Positions 12,017 to 24,295 of a stretch of 64,000 bases of DNA are shown here, one piece after another. The translations under genes and the position numbers were made by a program. Numbering within the stretch: position 1 is the stretch's first letter; the number at the start of each line of letters is the position of its first letter. Origin of the DNA: Bimuria novae-zelandiae CBS 107.79 (taxonomy: Eukaryota; Ascomycota; Dothideomycetes; Pleosporales; Didymosphaeriaceae); contig ML976719.1 in assembly GCA_010015655.1 (NCBI GenBank), positions 342,623 to 406,622 on the forward strand. Reading direction: 5' to 3'. The notes beneath the pieces were generated by a model. It made no database searches. It worked only from the letters and a program-made list of their open reading frames with translations, and was not told where the DNA came from.

Positions 12017-15008
12017 GGCGCCTCTCTCCTCGACATAGCGCGCGGCGACCGAGAACCGGCGGCAATGGGCGAAGAACTGGACACGGCAATGGATAACAAC
12101 GCTATAGGAGAAGTAGCGAGAGCTTTAGCTGGAAGTGCGAAATTGGAGATACAGATTGCGTAGCAGATGAGCGAGGGCTATATCGCCACTCACATAAATT
12201 GTTCATGGATATACGTTAGTCAGGGCGGGCGCCTGGGGTACCATATTGAACGGCCGTGTATACTATTATTATAATTGGATATCTTTTAATGAAGTTTCAT
12301 ACATGCAATATTCATCTTTGCTATGAAGGCAATGATTCCTTTCGTCTCTGCCTGACTACATGCTGAGACGCTGACAGCACTTCGTGTGTGGGATTTCTGG
12401 ATGACTGGACTTGCGGCGTGTGCGGTGTTTGTTAGCCTGAGGTTCAGTTCGCCGCGGTACGTAGTCCTCGTGTTGGGGATGGCAGCCGGGTAGGTAAATT
12501 CGGTACGTTGTTATCTCAACCACGGAACGGATGCGCGAAATCAGAATGTCCTCAGAGTTAGTATCTCTTCTAGGCTTCGAAAAACACGTGCGCAAGGGAG
12601 CAACCATGGAATAATAATGTATCAGGACAAGATGAGTCAATGACGCATATGATATCTCTGCTGCAGGACTGCTTGGACTTGGGTGTTGGGGGCACTACGA
12701 AATGATATGGAAAGCCATCTAGGTGATTGTCTGATGCATGCATTCCCCCGATGGAAACGCATAAGACACTGAGCATAAACGGCATCTTCTCGCTGTACCT
12801 CGCACTCGCTCGCTGCCCCTCGGACTGCTTCAGGCTGCTGAATCTCTCTAGGCTTCAAAACACGTGGTAAGGCAGCAATGTGGTGGTGGTTATGATGTGA
12901 TCTGACAAACATTTTAGTGTTGAGGGACGGAACCGTGGTTCACGGCGAAGATGGCAGCATAAAAGCTGCGCTCTTCCAGGCAGCGAATAGCTCGACTTCT
13001 TTCCACTTTTGCTGTCTTCATCTACCATGTCAAGTGCCATTAGTATTTGTATTGCTCGCCTCGGAGTAACATCACGGGAACGACGGCGGTGAATGTGAGA
13101 GTCAAAGTCGCTGGCGCTCTGGCTGCGTGATCTCGCCGCCGAATTGCGACACTAATCGCGTTCACCTGCGACCCAAAACGCCCCTCACCGCCTCTATATG
13201 ACCATCACTATTCGCAGAGCTTCCAGAAGCACCGTTTACAGGTGGAGGGAGCCCGAACTATTCCCAACCAGGTCACTCACTGCGCGGCACGTGACCCTCG
13301 CTCAAGGTCCACTAGCACCAACTGCCGCACTATAAAAGCCCTCCCGCCTGCGCCCTCCCTCACTTTTACTCCCCACTTAACACCGGTTTCTCAAATTTTC
13401 TCTTCGGGTCGTCAGCTTCTGAAATTCGCTTTACTTCAGACGAACATCATCATGGCTTTGACATAACCTTCCTTCATCCAATGTCAACATTGGCCCCACC
13501 TACCTTGAGCACTGGTCACCCTTCCCGAGCCATGCTCGACTTGCTCCAAGCTCACCTTGGTTTGTCACATGTCCTCTACTTACTTGCATCCTTCACTGAT
13601 ATGTATAGTACCTTGACTTTGTGTTGTCGCATCATTTCATCAACATGTCGATGCCACGACACCACAACAACATGTCGACCTTGTCATGCCTCTGTACTTC
13701 ATGCAGGTCATCACACAACACTACATCAGCATGTCGGCACCACTTCACTTCACCACCACCATCATACCAACGCATGGTCACCTCACATTATGGTAACATC
13801 CCTTCAACATGTCAACATGGTCCTTGGTCAAGAGCCTGGAGCACCCTCTGGTATCACTGCGGTGGTTGGCACAAGCTTGCAGGGACGGCTGCAGAGCTTC
13901 GATCGGAAACCCGGATGACATCGGACTGAAACGCACCACGGGGTGTCATCGGGCATCAGCCAGAGCTGTCGCTTCGAGCCCGCGTCCACAAAGTCAAAGG
14001 AACATGGCAGCCAGCGTGCAGCCTGGTAGTGGTCTCGATCGAATGAACCTGCACCGGTGAGCTTTGGTGAAGAGAGTCAGGAACGCATGCAGTGTCGCTG
14101 CTTTGCCTTGCTAGGTCAGCTATGCCCCTCAGGCCTGGAGTAGGTCCTCCACAGTCGCCTGGAACGGAGAGCACGGTTGCCGCCGAGTTGGTCCGACTTT
14201 CAGTCTAGTACGGCCTGCTGGAAACGGCCGCCAGAAACAGCTGTCACTGTGACGTCCTCGGTAGATGGCCTTCTAGCCCTGCATTGCGATGGAGGTTCAT
14301 GATGCCCGAACGAAGGTATCTTGGTTGTTTGCAGGCTGTGTGTGCCTGGTCTACCTGCACTCGACGGGGTTACTGGGGGTTGGGGTCTCTAGGCCTGCGG
14401 CGGATGGAGTGGGGGATGGTACATAGGCCGGTCCTTGGTGGCTGGTGTGGAAAAGGGATCGGTGGACCTGTGGTGGTGTGGTGTGGGTTGAGGATCAGTC
14501 AATGAAGGTATTCGGCCTTGTGCCATTCACTACTGTCTCTGTCTTCTCTATGACTTCGTGCTATCGCCTGTGCTGCCTGCCGTTCGCGATGCTGCCGTCA
14601 TGGTGAGGCTATTGCCTTTGAGCGTCGTGCGCACTTTCCCTTTTGACCGGCGCCGTCCGTCGCTCTTTCTCTTTGTGGCCAACTCAGGTTGCATATCACG
14701 GTGGTTGCAGCGCGCTATATAAGCACGACGGTGTCTTCCAACACAGGTGTGACGGACGAACTTCCGCGGCGTTTCTTTGGGTGCCGGCGCGAACCCCAGG
14801 CGGCTGGGTCTGGGTGGCCGCCCAGGCTGGGCTTTCCCCGCCCGCTCGGCTCTGGGGAACGTCGTTCTACGCGTGCTGCTGGGAACAATCTCATCTGTTG
14901 TCCATCCTTCCTTATTCCCGATCGTGCAACACCAGCCGCTCATTTGAACCAATGCAATGATACACAAGACTTGACGAGCGACTCGACTACCCACACGGCC
15001 ATGCGCAG
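12017..15008. other. 3 kb intergenic region with promoter-like and repeat features
   Basis: No supported gene. It holds a diverged short duplication (CTAGGCTTC..AAACACGTG at about 12571 and again at about 12849) and a promoter-like block at 13331-13465. A stretch at 13620-13830 is rich in the motif AACATGTC, which produces spurious His/Thr-rich frames. A TATATAAG box at about 14715 lies roughly 290 bases upstream of the next gene. Confidence 0.5.
13331..13465 (+). promoter_or_regulatory. Promoter-like block ending in a four-codon frame
   Basis: A TATA box (CTATAAAAGCC) is followed by a pyrimidine-rich leader (CCTCCCTCACTTTTACTCC) and an ATG in good context (CATCATCATGGC), the usual layout of strong filamentous-fungal promoters. 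The frame is only ATG GCT TTG ACA TAA. It may drive a non-coding RNA, be the remains of a gene, or be chance. Confidence 0.35.
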
Positions 15009-17199
15009 ATGGATCCGGAGCCCCAGTTTAAGGTAGACCCGCGCGACGGCGCTTCGCTGGTACCGGCCAAGAAGAAGCAGAAGCGCAACAAGCCGACGCT
15101 GAGCTGCGAAGAATGCGTCGAGCGCAAGACAAAGGTGAGTCCAGTCGCAATGCGATGCGATGCGCAACGTGAAGCCATGGAACGCGAGGAGAGGGCCGTC
15201 AAAACGAAAGCCGCCCGCTAACGTGCGTCGCAGTGCGACCGCGGCCGACCTGTCTGCGTCGCGTGTATGAAGCGCCAGTCGCAATGCAAGTACTCGGAAG
15301 TCGCGAATCTCATCGCATCGACAGAGTGCGATAGTTCCCCACGCTTTCCGAGGGTGTGTTCATGCTAATTGATCCATAGCGGCCCCATGCGCAATGGCGG
15401 ACGCAAGAGGGCAGCGAGCAGCAAGCCTCTACCCGCCCTTGGCATCGAGACGCAAACGCTGTCCGTCCAGGTGGGCGCTCCTCTCTTATTCCCGCTCGCA
15501 TCTCAAAATCCCACTGCAAGTTCAAGCGCCGCCGCACCTCGTCTCTACCCGTGGCGGGAGCTTGTCTCGCGAGCATGGCTGACTGACTGGACCCACAGCT
15601 TCCTACCGCGCATGGCCTTCCTCCCACGTCAATGCCAAGGACCCAGTATCGCAGTACCTCTCTATCATCAACCGGCTCATCCCCCTTTCTCCTCTCTAAC
15701 ATTCCTTTCTCAAATCACACCGCATCTCCGTTCTTCAGCCTTGGGTCCGACCACCCGTTTGCCAACTACTGGACGAGTCGTGGCGGTCTCGCTGAAGTAA
15801 TAGGCGTCTTGCCAGCCAAAGACCAGGCTGACATTCTGGTCGCCAAATATTTTGATTGCATAGATCCAGTTTATCCTATGGTCCACCGTCGGAATTTCTA
15901 TGCCGATTATGACCGCTTCTGGTCCATGCCCCAGGCGGAGAGGCCGACGGCTGACCCGGTGCTCGTGGCCCTTCACTTTGTTATATATGCTATGGCAACC
16001 CAGTTTCTCGGTCCCAAGGCGGATCAGAAGCGTTCTGAAATCGCTGAATTCTATGTTTCTGCTTCTCAGCAGGCATTGCGACTGTCTTCCTACTTGAGCA
16101 GGACCTCAGTTCGCACGCTACAAGCAATGGTGTTAGTATGCTACTTCCTGATGAACGATAACCACGCTTCAGACGCGTGGGCCTTTGGTGGCGTCCTCAT
16201 ACGACAGGCCTATGCTATGGGGCTCCACCGCGACCCGGACATCATCACTCCCAGGTGCTCGCTGAGCGACAAGCAGCAACGGCGAAAACTGTGGCAGGCC
16301 GTTCTTTTTCAAGACACGTTCTTGACTGTCTTGCTGAAACTACCACCCACAGCGACATTCTCGGACGTGCGTGTGGAGTCACTTACCGATGAGCTGGGCG
16401 ATTACTTACCCAAAACGAACGGCTCGTCGATGAACGGCGCGTCCGTCAATCCGATGAGCATAAGCAATATCGCTCAAGTTACTGACATATTTCCCACTTA
16501 TGAACTGCAAGATCGCCAGTACATCCGCTCCATGTGGCACATGGCGAACCTGGTTCAGCGCACCGTATGCAACCCTCGCTCGCTTGGAAGCCCAATCATC
16601 CAATCGACCGCTGCGAAGACGGAGCTTGTCCAAGAGTACCACCGGCTATTGCAGTCTTTCCCTCCATTACTCACCGTCTCCGAAGACCGTGCAGTACGGG
16701 AACTCGCCAAGAACCCACGTCTGCTACGACAGAACCTTTTTCTACGGAGCAATTACTGGCACTGCGTGATGATCATCCAAGCAGATGAATACGAAGACGG
16801 CGGCGTGTCGTGCAATATCCGCGGAGCTCTCGAGGCGGCACGAATGGCCCTTCTCGCGTTCTTCCATTTCTGGGAGTATCTAAGAGTCGATGCTGGTGTG
16901 TGGTGGGTCTTTCAGCATCGTGCGTTCGAGGAGGCAGTACGTATTCCAAATTCTACTCGGCCATTTTGAAACGACGTGACTGATGTTTACAGCTCCTTAT
17001 GGCGCGCATCCTCGGCACGCAGGAAAAACCGCTCTCGCCCGAAAACCACGGTTTGAGCCCTGCCCTCGACCCTTTGCTCAATGCTGCGAGACAGGATGCG
17101 AAGTACTGCCTGAAGATCCTGGATATGGTCAGCGCACCCGAGGTGCAGAAGACGAGGACGGACGTGCTGCGGACGGCGTTGGCGGATATAAACTGGTGA
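15009..17199 (+). CDS. Zn2Cys6 transcription factor with fungal-specific TF domain
   Basis: Nuclear DNA-binding regulator; target genes unknown. Five exons (15009-15134, 15234-15325, 15380-15470, 15599-16936, 16993-17199) join to 617 residues. A basic stretch (KKKQKRNK, 21-28) precedes the zinc cluster with cysteines at 33, 36, 43, 50, 53 and 60 (C-x2-C-x6-C-x6-C-x2-C-x6-C). Intron 1 falls exactly before the third cysteine. A Ser/Pro-rich linker follows. The fungal-specific regulatory domain (PF04082 type) starts near ADILVAKYFDCIDPVYPMVH and includes the GLHRDPD motif. The ATG at 15001 is out of frame and 8 bases upstream of the chosen start, so it could lower translation. No clustered enzyme genes hint at a pathway. 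Confidence 0.9.
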
Positions 17200-17742
17200 T
17201 GGACCTGTATCTTGGAGGAAATCTTGTACACAAACTTGCTTTGGTGGGGTCGAATTCAGCGTGGCGTTTGGCGTGCTGGTGCTGGTCTAGGTTTGTAAAC
17301 GATATGGTAAAAATCGGTGCTGCTATCTGCGGATACATCAGGCTGGCTAGCTAAATAATGTAATGGTGGAGGTAAATTGGTGATTTCTCCAACTACATGG
17401 TTTACGCACGTTCGTGCCCGTCGATCCAGTCCGTTCCGTTTGCCGCAGCCTGCGACTCTTTCTACCCTTACTTTCTCGTATGTAGGACTCTACCACCGAG
17501 CCGCCTCGCCTACCCACTCCTCTCGACTCGGCAACACCCTCCGCCGAACCACCATCACCCTGGCTCTTCATCCGAGCCTCCTACGCCAACCCCTGCGGCC
17601 CTGACAGCGCACTTCACTTCACTGCTTCCCGCGGCGGCATAGCCGAGGTCTCTGGCTCGCACTGCATGTCGGGTCACACGGTATGGGCTTGGTTTACGCT
17701 GCCGTGCTTGGCATATGCGTGGGTATACGAGGTGCAGGGGGA

Positions 17743-17807
17743 TGGTGCAGGGGAGTGATGCAGGGAAGTGATGCAGGGAAATGATGAGGGGAATTGATGC
17801 ATCGGGA
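17743..17807 (+). repeat. Five tandem copies of a 13-bp unit
   Basis: Consensus TGATGCAGGGAAG. Units start at 17743, 17756, 17769, 17782 and 17795; the middle units differ by one to three bases and the outer ones by more. A further partial unit precedes them. It is a minisatellite-like array in an intergenic region. Confidence 0.8.
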
Positions 17808-17943
17808 AAGAAGTACGGTGGAAGCGGGTGTAGGATCGCGAGGGTGAGGTGGATGGGGTACTAGGGTCGAGGCAGAGTTGCTTTACCGTCACCCATGGTC
17901 GTTGGGTGTGGCCTTTGCAAACAGCTTTTGTTCATTGCGTAGA

Positions 17944-17999
17944 CACACAACTGAGTTCCCTCACTGCGTTAACACTCCTAGAAGGAAATCCAGTCGTGG
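17944..17999 (+). repeat. Dispersed 56-bp repeat, copy 2
   Basis: Same-orientation copy of 256-311, with four differences. Two of them have the direction expected if this copy was exposed to RIP. Confidence 0.75.
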
Positions 18000-19901
18000 A
18001 TCTTATGGTTGAATAATCGTTGGGATGAGGAGCGTGAGACGCGGACTACGGTACGAACTATACCCCTTTTGCCTGTGCTTGAGGAGATGGTTGGCGGGAC
18101 TACATAGGTTGTCGTTGAATTTGTTGTGGGATGACAGCTGTGTGATGGGGTGATGCCGGGGACCCGGCTCGACGGGAGTCGTGGCGTGGATCCGTCGCTT
18201 GAGCGCACGCAGTGCGGTTGCGAATGGTACGGTAAGCGGTATTAACTGTGGGAGGACAGTTGCTGGGAGGGAGTTGTGCCTTGGCGGCTTACCCTGCGAG
18301 AATAGCTTCACTTTCAGCCGCGGGGAACTCGGGAACGTTTGCGGGGCCGCCGCTGAACCGGATTAGCTTTTAGCTTTCAGTCTTTCCCTTTCTTTTTTCG
18401 TCATCAACGAGAGCCAGATGTAAAGCTCTAGATGAGTGCCGGTGGTGTGACAATGAAGAAGAACCTGGGGACCTAGAACGGAGACAAAGTTTAGGCCCTG
18501 GTTTCTGTTATCAAATACCTGAAGGGTCTTTACATGGCGTTCGCACGGACAAGTGACCGGACGGGTATAGGAGCTTTGTCTGGATTGTAGTCACGGGAGT
18601 GGCGTCTCCGATCGTTTGAAGTTCTGAAGTCTCTGGTAATGACCGAACGATAGTAGTTGGCGTTCAGTGGGGTTAGATGGGAAACCGTTCAAGCACTTGC
18701 CCAGCCCACTCGAGGCGAGATCTGCATGTTTCGCGGATGCTGTTCCGTGGATCTGCTGCGCGTAAGGGAGCGTTCGGTTATCGGGCCGATAGACGCGCAT
18801 CGCGAGGATTGGTCGATCAACTGCCACAACAAGTCACGGAGCCTGGCGCTGCTTGCTTTTCCCTGATATGAGTGTGCTACTCGGGACGCTTCACCGTCTC
18901 CGCTGAGTTTACAAAGGGTAATCTCAATAAAGTCGGCCGTCACGTGCAGCAGGGATTCCTGCAGGGGTAGCAACTTCAAAAGTCGGGCATCTTGATTCCA
19001 TCTAAAGTATGAGCAAATACACCCAAATAAGATGTTCTAATTATGCTGTAAAGTTGTTCTGGCCACCTGCGTCCTCGCAGAGCTCTGCAACGCGCATAAA
19101 GTAGGTGGGATGAAGCTTTTCGGCCATATAATGCCTGAGTGTCTTATCACCTTGCCAGACCTCCTTTTTGGCCTCCTTGGAACTTGATAGGCATTCGTAA
19201 CTTGCCAAAAAACCTTCTAGACGCCCAAAACAGCGCTCAATTGGGTGTAAGTCGGGTGAATTAGGAGGCTAAGGGCCAAACTTAATTCTTAGAGCTTTAA
19301 TTTCTAGCTAGCAGTACTAGAGGCCTAGTAAGTATAAGTAAACGTTATCTTAAATTAAATAAATAGCTACGCCTTAGTTATTATCGCGTATAGCGTAGTA
19401 ATAAAGGAATAGGTGTTTCTTAAGTATATTCTTTGCGTACTAGGTGCTATTTATACCCTTCCCTCCTTTGCATATAAACTCCTCTATTTTAAAAAACTTT
19501 TAATAGTAAAAAGTTTTTTAATACCTGCGCGGAGAGCTCCACCTTTTTTATAAGTAGCCTTATTAGTAGCTTAGCGTTAACTATTATTATAAGCAATATT
19601 ATAGTTAATTTTTTATAATTACTACTTTTTATAGGTGCTAGTAATAGTCGCGTAAGAGCGTTTAACCTTAAGGGCTTCTTTTACTATATTATTTATATAG
19701 GAATCGCGTTATATAAGGTCTTTATAGCTTATATTATTATCTTAAGCCTAAATAACGCAAGGGCGTTAATAAGAGTAAGTAGTATTAGTTAAAGTAGTAG
19801 CGTAGATTATAAAACTAAATTTAGGTAGCGTTATAAGTAGTACGTAGACGTTACTATCTTATCTAATTAATCTTAAAATCCTTTACTTTCTACCACGTAT
19901 A

Positions 19902-20359
19902 TGTTAAGATCCCAAAGAGGTAGCTATTCTCTAAGGGGCTAAGGTTGGTTCTCGGGCAGGAGTACTGGTAGGACAGGAAAGGGTTGTAGTGATAGCTTGC
20001 GCCTGTCACTAAGGGCGTTAGTATTAAAGGTGTGTACGGCATAATTAAATTAACAAGGTTACTTATTTAGATCTAAACAATAGATTAATAAACAGGTTAA
20101 ACACGAATGCCTTAAGGGTATTCGTGTAGGTTTATATACAAGAGGGGTAAACCTTACTGTCTATCTCTCTTTCTACCGTCCCTAAATTCCGATGGATGGT
20201 CGCGCCGTCCGTGGATGGTGCACCTTCCACAATCTTGGCAGGATGGTATGTCTTGGCTGGATGGTACATCACGTGACCCCGGTTACGCGACCCCGCCGAG
20301 TGTCACTTCTACTAAGGCCCGTTGGTCCTCCGCGTTCCATACATGTTCAGATCCTAACA
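19902..20359. repeat. Solo LTR (458 bp), TSD GTATA
   Basis: It begins TGTTAAGATCC and ends GATCCTAACA, with a perfect 5-bp duplication GTATA at 19897-19901 and 20360-20364. The first 190 bases match the solo LTR at 27198. The middle differs and holds four spaced GGATGGT motifs at about 20190-20270. No coding region or second LTR is linked, so it is a recombination product of an LTR retrotransposon. Confidence 0.9.
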
Positions 20360-20459
20360 GTATATTACTCTCGCAAATAGACTTAGAGGTCTTATTATAG
20401 TAAATAAATATAATGCGTAGAAAGTGTAAGTTATTTTTAGCCTTAAGCTAGGCATAGTA

Positions 20460-22771
20460 CTATCCCCCGCACCGTCAAAATCGCACACCCACGGACCACC
20501 TGGTGAGCGCCAATCAGAGCGTTGCTTAGCTCAACTCTAGAGAGCTATCGTGATAATAGTAGAATAATAATTTAAGCTTCGAATCCCGCATAAAACGCGT
20601 TTTTCTTTTTGTAATTAATAATGCATAGTGCTACATAAGATTCTAATTTAGTGCGCTATACTAAATATACGAAACCCTGCGGCCTAAGGCCTCAATTGCC
20701 AACTACTCCACCAGCTGCCTGGCAGCCTCTCTCTATATACAACGACGACGTCGGCAGCGCCCACCTGCCTACTGGCATAGATGCCACTGATCCTTTTGCC
20801 TTGTTTAGTCTCTTTTTTGACGCCGCACAGCTCGAAAAGCTAGCCCTACATACGAACCAACACGCAGAGCAAGTACGAGCTGAGGATGCCGCCCAGGGCA
20901 GGCCACACGCCCGGGCGTGGAAACCGACGTCGAAAACTGAGCTCTACACCTACTTGGCCATCCTTATGTATATGGGCGTACACCGGGAGCCTACAATCGA
21001 GGAGTACTGGGGGAAGCTACACAAAAACGCGCCTACTCACTCCATCAACAACTACATAGCCTGTACGCGCTGGCAGCAGCTCAATCGCTACATGTACTGT
21101 ACAGAAGCTCCGCAGTCGTTCAAATCGCCATTTGGGCGCGTATGGGATCTCTCTAAGCACCTACGCTCGACATCCTCTACTATTTGGCACGCTAGTAAGC
21201 ACCTCTGCGTCGACGAAGCTATTATTAGGTTTACTAGGCGCGCTAGTAAAACTATTATTATTAAGTTAAAGCTAACGCCTAAGGGCTTTAAAATCTAGTG
21301 CTTAGCGTCTATTAGCGTTATACTTAACTAGCTTTTCCACGTAAAAGGCGCCACCTAAGGCCCTATTAATCTTAACGTTGACATCCTTAAGATAGCCAAA
21401 TTTACGCCTACTAAAGCTGTGCCTCTTACTCTCGTCCTTGCCTAAGGCCCCGATGGCTAGCGCTTGTTCCCCTTGGGGCGCCACATCCTCTGGATAGACA
21501 ATCTCTTCACGACAATCTCGCTACTCGAATACCTAAGGGAGCAAGGCGTCGGCGGCGCTGGGACGGTGCGCACCACCAGAACAGCCACTAAGGAGAGGTA
21601 GGAGACCGGGGTTACACACGAGGGTTTAGCTAGTGGTGCTGGGTCTCTATCCTCGCGCAGGGCAGGGCCACTAAAAGAGCAATTTAACAGTAATTTAATA
21701 AAGCTTAAGACGCAATTTACGCCTACAGCGCGATAAGGAGAGGCGTTCTTTAAAGTCTCTAGTAATAACACTGTACTAGAGATGGCCTGGCGGGATGCCT
21801 AGGTGGTCCTTTTTGCCAGTACTATCGCTGACGGTAAGTTTAAGGATGTCCCCACCAAGCCAAAACCTACTAACAATAGTTGCTACCTAGGATTACAAGT
21901 TATTTAAAGCCTACGCCACCACCCCGCCGACGCCGCTATAAATAAGAAGCTATATAAAGAGGCCTTTAGTAGTAAGAAAATTAAGTAGTTAGGTATCCCT
22001 AAGCTTGTTAACAGCTATAATTACTACAAAAGTAAAGTAGATTAATTTAACCAGCTCCACGAGCCCTACTTAACGTAGTAAGTATACTAACGTACCTAGA
22101 TACTACTCTTCTACTTTTTTATTAATTTAGCTCTTAATAACGCGTATAGGCTCTTATCCTACTTATTAGCGTACGAGGCAAAACGCAGTAGGCATAAACG
22201 CTTTATATATAAGCTAATTAAGTAGCTTTTTAAGCGCGGGGCTAGGCTTTTTAATAGATTGTTAAAGCGCCAGAGACTTAACGACGTTAAGGCTAACAAC
22301 GAGAGCCTACACGGCGCGCTAGTTAAGCTATACGCCTAGGCAAAGCCCTATATTACCTGCTTAGAAAATAGGCGTAAAAGTAACGGCGCGCGGCCTGCTA
22401 GGGTGCCTCTCTCAGCAACTACAGGTAATAGCTATTAACGAGTTTTGACGCCTCGAATAACCTACGGCTATAGGCTCTGTAGACTGCCTTTGTGTAGGCC
22501 TAAGCTACGCCCTAAGTACTAGAACGAGCACCTGCACTGCGTAAGGACTATTAAATTAGTTAACACTAGTATAAGCTTAATAATTAAGTAATATACTATA
22601 ATTAACTTAATTACTATTAATTATAGCTACAAATAAGGCGCCCTACAAGAATCCCTATTAAATTTTACTTAGAGCCATTAGTTTTAGTGTTTAACGCTAT
22701 CGCCGACATCCATCTAATTGGTTAACACAAGGTGGTCCGTGGGTGTGCGATTTTAACGGTGCGGGGGATAG
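20460..22771 (+). mobile_element. piggyBac-like DNA transposon with terminal inverted repeats
   Basis: 2312 bp. The ends are inverted repeats of about 46 bp, beginning CTATCCCCCGCACCGT at 20460 and closing with its complement at 22771, with about two mismatches. A TTAA duplication is not visible (flanks TAGTA and TTATT), perhaps because the flanks were RIP-mutated. It lies within the mariner-like transposon and encodes the decayed transposase at 20651-22560. The inverted repeats are GC-rich and hardly mutated, while the 3' two-thirds of the body is. Confidence 0.85.
20651..22560 (+). pseudogene. piggyBac-type transposase (DDE_Tnp_1_7), broken
   Basis: The open part (to 21298, about 215 residues) reads DPFALFSLFFDAAQ, then LYTYLAILMYMGVHREPTIE and EYWG, the conserved N-terminal block of this family. 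CVDEAI carries the first catalytic Asp. Past the stop at 21299 the same frame continues through many TAG/TAA codons: LWIDNLFTT supplies the second Asp, and a Cys-containing C-terminus (YGYRLCRLPLC) is like the terminal zinc-binding tail. Nearly all stops are explained by CAG or TGG changing to TAG/TGA/TAA. Family length is usually about 550-650 residues, matching the span here. Confidence 0.85.
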
Positions 22772-23258
22772 TTATTAGTTCTTATTATTACTACTAAGCG
22801 CTAGTTTTTTAGGTTGTACTCTATAAGTTATTACGTATAGGTGCTGCTCGTCGCGGTGCTCCCTAGCAATGTTATAGACTATATTCTTACTAAGTGTGAT
22901 GCCAGCTTCTGCGCAGAGGTCTCTGACAGCGTCATGCACCCGGTAGGTGCCATATACGATAATGTTATGCCGTGGTCTTGCGCTCAGCGTAGAGCCATCG
23001 CGTACCTTTACAGGTCTGCCAGGAGGAGACTGCTTGACTGTAGGTGTTGCAGCTAGCAATTCCTGCAGTGAGTCGACCTTTGCAGCATCTTTGACGCGTC
23101 GAAATGCCTTACCACATGCGTGGTCAGTTATACCCAAATCAGTGGCGATTTCTGGGAAAGTGAGGTTGTATTATGTTCTGAGAACGACGATAGCAGCTAG
23201 CTGGGCTTCTGACAGCAATCGAGAGTTTTTTTTTTTTTTGGGCAGGATTTGAAGCCAT

Positions 23259-24214
23259 ATTGAGTGCGAAACGTGAGGTTGAAGTGTAGGTGTTGACGCT
23301 CTACAGAGCTCTTGGAGGCTCGGAGACTCTGTTCCGCTAGTGACGCGCTAGCGTCTTGGCAAGTCACATGACGGCCGGCTTTATTAAGATTACCCTTTGT
23401 ACCCTCGCGATCCCCAGGACGATCTGGCCACCGTCTACGTCGTGTTCTTAAGAGTCTTTATCGTGGCGAAAGCAAGGCGTGTGACGTACGCCCTAACTGG
23501 TCCGCCAAATCTGCTAAAGAGACAGAGTTCTCGTAAAGTTCGGTTTACAACTCAAACTGCAACTACTGCTCCCTTTAGATTCCCAGACGTTTCACACGTG
23601 CGCTAGGCAACGTGCGAGGTGTGAGTGGCCATTGTTGCCCAAAGGAGACGATCAACCAATCACGAGCTTGAACACACTCACTACAACCCGCTGGAGCAAC
23701 CCACGCGCTCCACAGGACGACCTAGCCTGGATCTGTTCCACCCCTGAGTTCTGTCACAACACGCAACGAAATGAGACGGTTACAGACAGACAAGCGCTTT
23801 ACTGAAAGCCATCCGAGCAATTGCTCTGCTTTCCCGTATGGAAACTTTCGAATGGGGCAACCACACAGGATTCGTAGTCAAATGTTGACCAATTCAACAG
23901 ATCAAATAACGACAGCCACAACTCAGTCGGATGCCTTCACCAATGCGAAGTAAAACTACGGCTTGATTACTGGTTACGTATGGTTTTAGCGACCACAGTT
24001 GGCGAAGAAAGGATTATGGTTCAGCCTCTAATAGGTGGCCTGCCGATCGGCCAGGGCCCTAGCCGTGTAGCTAGCGGGTCTTGCAGATCTCTAGGGCGGG
24101 GATTCACAATGCTATTCCAGGATTCTCGTATATATCTCTCTATTTACCTTCTTGGAAGACCCGCGTGTGCATCGTCCTGCGTCCTGAGTCTTGACCAAGT
24201 TGGAGCTCGCAATC
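23259..24214. other. Intergenic, upstream of the disrupted receptor gene
   Basis: Normal base composition and no supported gene. It contains the unresolved right end of the mariner-like element and presumably the old promoter of the CFEM receptor gene. Confidence 0.4.
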
Positions 24215-24290
24215 ATGAAGTGGAAGTGTTTCCTTGCAGGCTGCGCTCTGATCGTGCCATCCTTGATAGGTGTGGTACGGGCAGATGTCG
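24215..24290 (+). pseudogene. CFEM/PTH11-type receptor gene, 5' fragment (signal peptide)
   Basis: ATG 24215 opens a typical secretory signal: MKWKC, then a hydrophobic core FLAGCALIVPSLIGVV, then a likely cleavage site after VRA, then DVV. Here the frame runs into a 5-bp duplication TAAAA (24291-24295) and the first LTR of Copia-A; read through, it stops at 24317. The matching 3' part starts at 53408 after the second TAAAA. Removing the element and one TAAAA leaves the frame continuous (..ADVVKQPVDLPEC..), which brings the signal peptide directly onto the CFEM domain, the family's normal order. Confidence 0.85.
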
Positions 24291-24295
24291 TAAAA

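Larger units (their letters stand above)
17200..19040. other. 1.8 kb intergenic region before the transposon block
   Basis: No supported gene. It contains a 13-bp tandem repeat (17743-17807) and the second copy of the 56-bp dispersed repeat (17944-17999). The rest is of normal composition and not RIP-mutated. Confidence 0.5.
19041..23258 (-). mobile_element. Tc1/mariner-like transposon, interrupted and RIP-mutated
   Basis: The transposase runs on the minus strand in two halves. The N-terminal half (23258 down to 22775) has helix-turn-helix-like sequence: FPEIATDLGITDHACGKAFR, then SPPGRPVKVRDG. The C-terminal end (about 19271 to 19041) is unmutated and reads PPNSPDLHPIERCFGRLEGF with a stop at 19041-19043; SPDLxPIE is the hallmark around the last catalytic acidic residue of the Tc1/mariner DDE fold. 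In between lie a solo LTR (19902-20359) and a piggyBac-like element (20460-22771). The middle is RIP-mutated. The N-terminal half has a TAA where CAA is expected and a frame slip at a run of 14 A. Terminal inverted repeats were not located. Confidence 0.8.

Noticed and set aside
13481..13918. His/Thr-rich 145-codon frame
   Set aside because: Produced by the repeated motif AACATGTC and CAC-rich DNA; no gene features.
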